Source: Limnothrix sp. FACHB-406
Lineage (GTDB): Bacteria; Cyanobacteriota; Cyanobacteriia; CACIAM-69d
Assembly: GCF_014698235.1 (NCBI RefSeq)
Contig: NZ_JACJSP010000001.1
Coordinates: forward strand, 248,001 to 312,000
Direction of reading: 5' to 3'
Length of the DNA stretch: 64,000 nucleotides
Numbering within the stretch: the stretch's first letter is position 1; each line of letters begins with the position of its first letter. The translations under genes were made by a program, and so were the position numbers. The notes under the pieces are model-generated. The model searched no databases, was not told the origin of the DNA, and saw nothing but the letters and a program-made list of their open reading frames with translations. Positions 61,238 through 64,000 of the stretch are shown one piece after another.

Positions 61238-61429
61238 TCAGGGTTTTCCCGTGAGTTCGCGGCTTAGGTCGTTGCCCAGAAGATCCCGTGCAAAGCGTTC
61301 TACTAGCTCGCTGGCGCTGGTTCGTAGCGCCTTGGCTTTCACTGTCAGCAATTTGCGGGCAGTGGGAGTCAGGGTCAGTTCGTAAACCTTTTTTTGCTCG
61401 CCGTAGGTTGGTTTTCGTCCTGCTCGCAT
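61238..61429 (-). CDS. Ribbon-helix-helix (CopG-like) repressor
   Basis: 63 residues. The strand KVYELTLTPTARKLLTVKAKAL followed by RTSASELVERFARDLL is a ribbon-helix-helix domain; the basic N terminus MRAGRKPTYGEQKK would contact the DNA backbone. Such proteins repress promoters as dimers on short palindromes. Upstream of its start, in the divergent spacer, lie three TATCC-GGATA-type palindromes. The expected role is control of the divergent run of element genes from 61740. The stop overlaps the start of the coiled-coil gene. Confidence 0.75.
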   Translation of the reverse strand: MRAGRKPTYGEQKKVYELTLTPTARKLLTVKAKALRTSASELVERFARDLLGNDLSRELTGKP

Positions 61430-61460
61430 TGAAAGAGTCCCCCATAACTATCCCCCAATT

Positions 61461-61525
61461 TTATCCGGGATAATGCTTGATTTTTAATCCCGGATTGATT
61501 TACTATTTGAATTGTATCAGGGATA
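61461..61525. promoter_or_regulatory. Three-site operator array of the RHH repressor
   Basis: Three related palindromes: ttatccgggataa (61461-61473), aatcccggatt (61486-61496) and tatcagggata (61515-61525), centres about 24 and 29 bases apart, in the spacer between the RHH gene and the plus-strand genes. The rest of the 61430-61739 spacer shows no other recognised signal. Confidence 0.65.
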
Positions 61526-61739
61526 AATTGAAATTGAGCAAAGCGCCCCTGATGGCGCGGTCTATGACCAGCGCGGGATTTGGGGGAGACCGGCACAAAC
61601 GGCGGCCGGCCACCTTGCACCCGAGATCACCGCGTGAATTTGCGTCCCTGATTGGTGTTGAGAGATTGGTTTGCAGCGGGCGATTCACCACACGGACGAT
61701 CGCCCACTTTCCTTCCCCCCAAACTTCGGAAAATTGCCT

Positions 61740-62057
61740 ATGCAGAAATCTATCTACGACGACCGCACTGAGGCTCTCACCTTCGGGGCAGAGCAACTGT
61801 CTCTACTGGTGGCCCGAGTTCGGCAAGCCCTGAAGGAACTGGGTTACACCATCCGCAAGCGCAACCAGCGCCCTGAGTGGCTGATCATCGCGCCTAACGA
61901 AAAATGGGCGCTGCTGGTCTATTCCCACGCCAACGGATGGGAAGTAAAGGGGCCGGCCGATAGCTCAGACAAAACCACGATTTCTGAAACCATTCAGCGT
62001 TTTATCGTTGCCGTCAGTGCATATGAAACGAGATCTCGACAGTCTAGACAATTGTGA
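61740..62057 (+). CDS. Element protein 10, unknown
   Basis: 105 residues from ATG 61740 (the frame opens at 61671). No named family. LSLLVARVRQALKELGYTIRKRNQRPEWLIIAPNEKWALLVYSHANGWEVKG suggests a small helix-strand domain, with a Ser/Arg-rich tail. It is the first gene of the plus-strand run controlled by the operator array. It overlaps the next frame by 35 bases, so translation is probably coupled. Confidence 0.6.
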   Translation: MQKSIYDDRTEALTFGAEQLSLLVARVRQALKELGYTIRKRNQRPEWLIIAPNEKWALLVYSHANGWEVKGPADSSDKTTISETIQRFIVAVSAYETRSRQSRQL

Positions 62058-62283
62058 GCTGATTGATCGCAGTCCATCTCTACCATGGGTCGTCTATCGG
62101 TTGGGACGGCCCAACCGCCACGGCCAGCGGTCGCGGATCCGTCAGGCCGCATTTACGAGCTACGTTCACGCTCAACTCTTCGTCCGGGGATTAATTGCCA
62201 TTAATTCCGACTTGGCCCACTGCCTAGAAATTAAAAATTGCGAAGGGAGGTTACCCGATGATTCGATTGTTAGCCGTGCCTAA
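62023..62283 (+). CDS. Element protein 11, unknown basic protein
   Basis: 86 residues from ATG 62023, overlapping the ends of both neighbours. The segment LPWVVYRLGRPNRHGQRSRIRQAAFTSYVHAQLFVRGLIAINSD is basic and helical and may bind nucleic acid. No family recognised. The overlapping gene arrangement is typical of phage and plasmid control regions. Confidence 0.5.
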   Translation: MKRDLDSLDNCELIDRSPSLPWVVYRLGRPNRHGQRSRIRQAAFTSYVHAQLFVRGLIAINSDLAHCLEIKNCEGRLPDDSIVSRA

Positions 62284-62635
62284 GGTGAATCGTCTCCATT
62301 GGCTCCATGCCTTGAGACCCGCTGGCCGGCTTTTACCGCTGCATCCTGGCGTACCGATCCGATCGGTGCGGCCTCGGCGGGATGTTCCCATCGGGGGTGA
62401 GGCCGAATGCTGGTGCTATGAGTTGTCCGATCAAGAGCTGACCGATTGGCAGAAATCAATCTTGGTCAGGTCAATGGACCAGGAGGGGCTGGATCGAGAA
62501 GCAACACTATGCAGGCTCGATCGCGGTTTCCCCGTGCCCGTTGCTGATGTCGATTTTGTCCAGATCGAAGCCAACGGGGCCATCCAAACGGTTGTGATGT
62601 TCCCAATTGAAATACCGGAGGTCACCGTTTCATGA
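62258..62635 (+). CDS. Element protein 12, unknown
   Basis: 125 residues. A good ribosome site (GGGAGG) lies a few bases before ATG 62258, which overlaps the previous gene by 26 bases. Alpha/beta composition (CWCYELSDQELTDWQKSILVRSMDQEG), no family recognised. Its stop overlaps the next ATG (ATGA at 62632-62635), a four-base coupling. Confidence 0.6.
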   Translation: MIRLLAVPKVNRLHWLHALRPAGRLLPLHPGVPIRSVRPRRDVPIGGEAECWCYELSDQELTDWQKSILVRSMDQEGLDREATLCRLDRGFPVPVADVDFVQIEANGAIQTVVMFPIEIPEVTVS

Positions 62636-62943
62636 ATTCAGTGATTTGGGTGGGCGATCGCTTTTTGAATCTCGACTGGATTCGGCAAATCCATGCTGAG
62701 GCAAGAACTGGCGAGCTGACCATCGTTTGGGCCGATGGGGACACCCTGAACCTCAGTGGCACGATGGCCGTGGGCTTGTTCCATGCGCTCAAGGAACGGT
62801 GTGAGGGGAAAAACCTGGCGGTGGAAGTGATGCAAGATTTGCACACCGCTCTACCCGACTGGTTTCAGGAGCTTTGGGGCGTAGGTCAGTATCCGGAGCC
62901 AGTGGAGTTGGAAAACAACATCCTAGACGACCTTGAGTTTTAG
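62632..62943 (+). CDS. Element protein 13, unknown
   Basis: 103 residues, four-base overlap with the previous gene. The sequence VIWVGDRFLNLDWIRQIHAEA-RTGELTIVWADGDTLNLSG is a beta-strand pattern similar to small proteins with a PH-like or SH3-like core; the rest is helical and acidic. No family recognised. It ends five bases before the strong hairpin that closes this run. Confidence 0.6.
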   Translation: MNSVIWVGDRFLNLDWIRQIHAEARTGELTIVWADGDTLNLSGTMAVGLFHALKERCEGKNLAVEVMQDLHTALPDWFQELWGVGQYPEPVELENNILDDLEF

Positions 62944-62947
62944 ACAT

Positions 62948-62990
62948 GCCCCAAACTTGCTCGGTCTGACTCACCGGGCAAGCTTGGGGC
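62948..62990. terminator. Hairpin closing the 61740-62943 run
   Basis: gccccaaacttgc pairs with gcaagcttggggc (one mismatch in 13) across a 17-base loop, five bases after the last stop. No T-run follows, so it may be a transcript-stabilising or part-terminating hairpin, or part of the end of the following element. Confidence 0.55.
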
Positions 62991-63065
62991 AGCGTCCAAA
63001 CCTGCTCCAACCGTCTGGCGATCGCGCTCAGGGCCTGAGGCATGAACCGAGCTTTCGCGCTCTTT

Positions 63066-63199
63066 CTGATTCATAGGCTCGGCGCGATCAATTGACGGTT
63101 TAACCCACACAACCGGCCCATAACCAAAAGCCGGTAAATGCCTTAAGAGGGAATTGAGCTAGGCAACTGTCCCGGCTTTTGGGTGATTCATAGGCTTGC
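63066..63199 (+). ncRNA. Candidate structured RNA upstream of an IS110-like transposase
   Basis: An 11-base perfect inverted repeat (ccaaaagccgg 63124-63134, ccggcttttgg 63172-63182) encloses an inner tgcc/ggca stem and a loop. It is preceded and followed by direct copies of tgattcataggct (about 63067-63080 and 63184-63197). It lies just before an IS110-type gene, where bridge RNAs of IS110 elements are encoded. Whether it is transcribed is unknown; the two guide loops were not identified. Confidence 0.35.
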
Positions 63200-63230
63200 T
63201 GTGTGGGGTCAACCAACACCCATTCATACC

Positions 63231-64000
63231 ATGCGAGTTATTGGTATTGACGTAAGCAAAGCATCGGTCACAGCTTGCGTTACAGACACCAGACCGACCG
63301 AACCTCGACAATTTTATTACGATGCAAAATTTCTGACCCTGCCCGCCAACGCGGCCGGCATTCGGGCCTTGCTCGACTTGGGGGCCGATGTGGCCGTGCT
63401 CGAACCGACCGGAGTTAATTACTCCAAACTCTGGGGGACTCAGCTCGCCCGCGCCGGTGTGCGGGTGGTGCTGGTCGGCCACAAGGAGCTGCGGGGTTAT
63501 CGTGCGGGCCATCTCGGATTACCCGATAAAGATGACGATGCTGATGCCTTGGCCCTGGCCTGCTACTACTGGGACTATTGCGACTCACCGCGGCGGTTTG
63601 TGTCCGATCGCACTGAGGCGATCGTGCAAATCAGGCGATTGGTGCTGAGACTTTGCCACCTCAACCGGGTGCAAAGTCCGATCGTTAATCGTCTGCGTCA
63701 GGATCTCGCGTGGCAATTCCCAGAGGTGGCCCATGTCAAATCAAGGCGGGTTTTGCTCTCAGATTTGCCGCCGCTTCTATGGAGCTGGATGGCTGGGCTG
63801 CGTCCGTCGGCCAAATATGATCGCCTGTACGCGGCGACCTGCGGGCTGGGATTGGATGAGCTGTCGCGCAACCATGCCGCGCGACTCTGCAATCTTCATG
63901 CTGAAGAATGCGCGATCGAACGTCAGCTTTACCAATATCTTCAGGCTCCTGACTTTGCACCCTATCGCAAGGTTTTCGCCCGATTTGGGTTTGGTATGCG
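63231..64000 (+). CDS. IS110-family DEDD transposase (cut by window edge)
   Basis: 256 codons are visible from ATG 63231 and the frame is open at the right edge. The N-terminal RuvC-like DEDD domain is clear: VIGIDVSKASVTA with the first Asp, VAVLEPTGVNYSKLW with the Glu, GLPDKDDDADALALACYYWD with the last Asp pair, and LVLRLCHLNRVQSPIVNRLRQDL, the following helix. The C-terminal transposase_20 domain with the catalytic Ser lies outside. IS110 recombinases use a bridge RNA to choose target and donor. It may be an independent insertion sequence or a component of the larger element. Confidence 0.88.
   Translation, partial: MRVIGIDVSKASVTACVTDTRPTEPRQFYYDAKFLTLPANAAGIRALLDLGADVAVLEPTGVNYSKLWGTQLARAGVRVVLVGHKELRGYRAGHLGLPDKDDDADALALACYYWDYCDSPRRFVSDRTEAIVQIRRLVLRLCHLNRVQSPIVNRLRQDLAWQFPEVAHVKSRRVLLSDLPPLLWSWMAGLRPSAKYDRLYAATCGLGLDELSRNHAARLCNLHAEECAIERQLYQYLQAPDFAPYRKVFARFGFGM

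Noticed and set aside
61059-61445. Full 128-codon frame as one gene
   Set aside because: Its first half overlaps the RHH repressor in another frame and looks non-coding; only the coiled-coil end is supported.
1-64000. tRNA or rRNA genes
   Set aside because: No cloverleaf-like segment with TTCGANNC/T and acceptor pairing, nor any rRNA core sequence, was found by eye in the intergenic regions.

Overview
The window is cyanobacterial chromosome. The palindrome GCGATCGC (HIP1) and its CGATCG core occur throughout coding and non-coding DNA, and several genes belong to families known mainly from cyanobacteria (DUF3119, DUF3086, Uma2 nucleases, DUF2283, haemagglutinin-TPR-CHAT proteins). Most genes are GC-rich, with AT-rich islands at about 2.8-4.4, 16.8-18, 46.3-47.7 and parts of 54.3-57.3 kb that look acquired. 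No rRNA, tRNA or CRISPR array was seen.

Layout. 0-4.5 kb: aspartate kinase (cut by the left edge), Uma2 nuclease, phosphoesterase, small regulators, an AT-rich orphan gene and a MITE-like repeat. 4.5-9.8 kb: DUF2283, a fused 5-oxoprolinase, and a divergent HxlR regulator/cupin pair. 10-16.7 kb: lipoprotein, heptose-kinase-like gene, dTDP-glucose dehydratase, Fic enzyme, prolyl-tRNA synthetase. 16.8-17.4 kb: MntA/HepT toxin-antitoxin pair. 17.6-23.9 kb, minus strand: an operon metE / small unknown protein / ribonucleotide reductase alpha / beta / second copy of the small unknown protein, preceded by a clear cobalamin riboswitch. 23.9-40.6 kb: haemagglutinin-TPR-CHAT protein, pentapeptide-repeat protein, alpha/beta-fold and VOC proteins, DUF3119, DUF3086, M15-type peptidase, hisC, purT, prmC. 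40.8-43.1 kb: type II restriction-modification pair. 43.2-52.2 kb: ileS, Ser/Thr kinase, Uma2, nuclease-like protein, CheY-like regulator, yidD, YciI, carotenoid oxygenase. 52.4-64 kb (open at the right edge): an uncharacterised mobile or virus-like element with a short tyrosine integrase, a run of unrecognised genes that could be structural, a ribbon-helix-helix repressor facing a three-site operator array, and an IS110-like transposase preceded by a structured non-coding region.

Two points stand out. First, the riboswitch-led operon joins two B12-independent enzymes, methionine synthase MetE and a compact class I-like ribonucleotide reductase, with two paralogous proteins of unknown function. 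It reads as a set of genes expressed when cobalamin is scarce. The reductase beta subunit has the metal-ligand pattern but no tyrosine at the usual radical position. Second, three cargo units (DUF2283; MntA/HepT; the restriction-modification pair) each lie beside a housekeeping gene and are flanked by direct repeats made from that gene's own 5' or 3' end (57, 110 and 42 bp). In each case the copy beyond the cargo is decaying. This points to repeated insertion at gene ends by one mechanism, possibly single-crossover integration.
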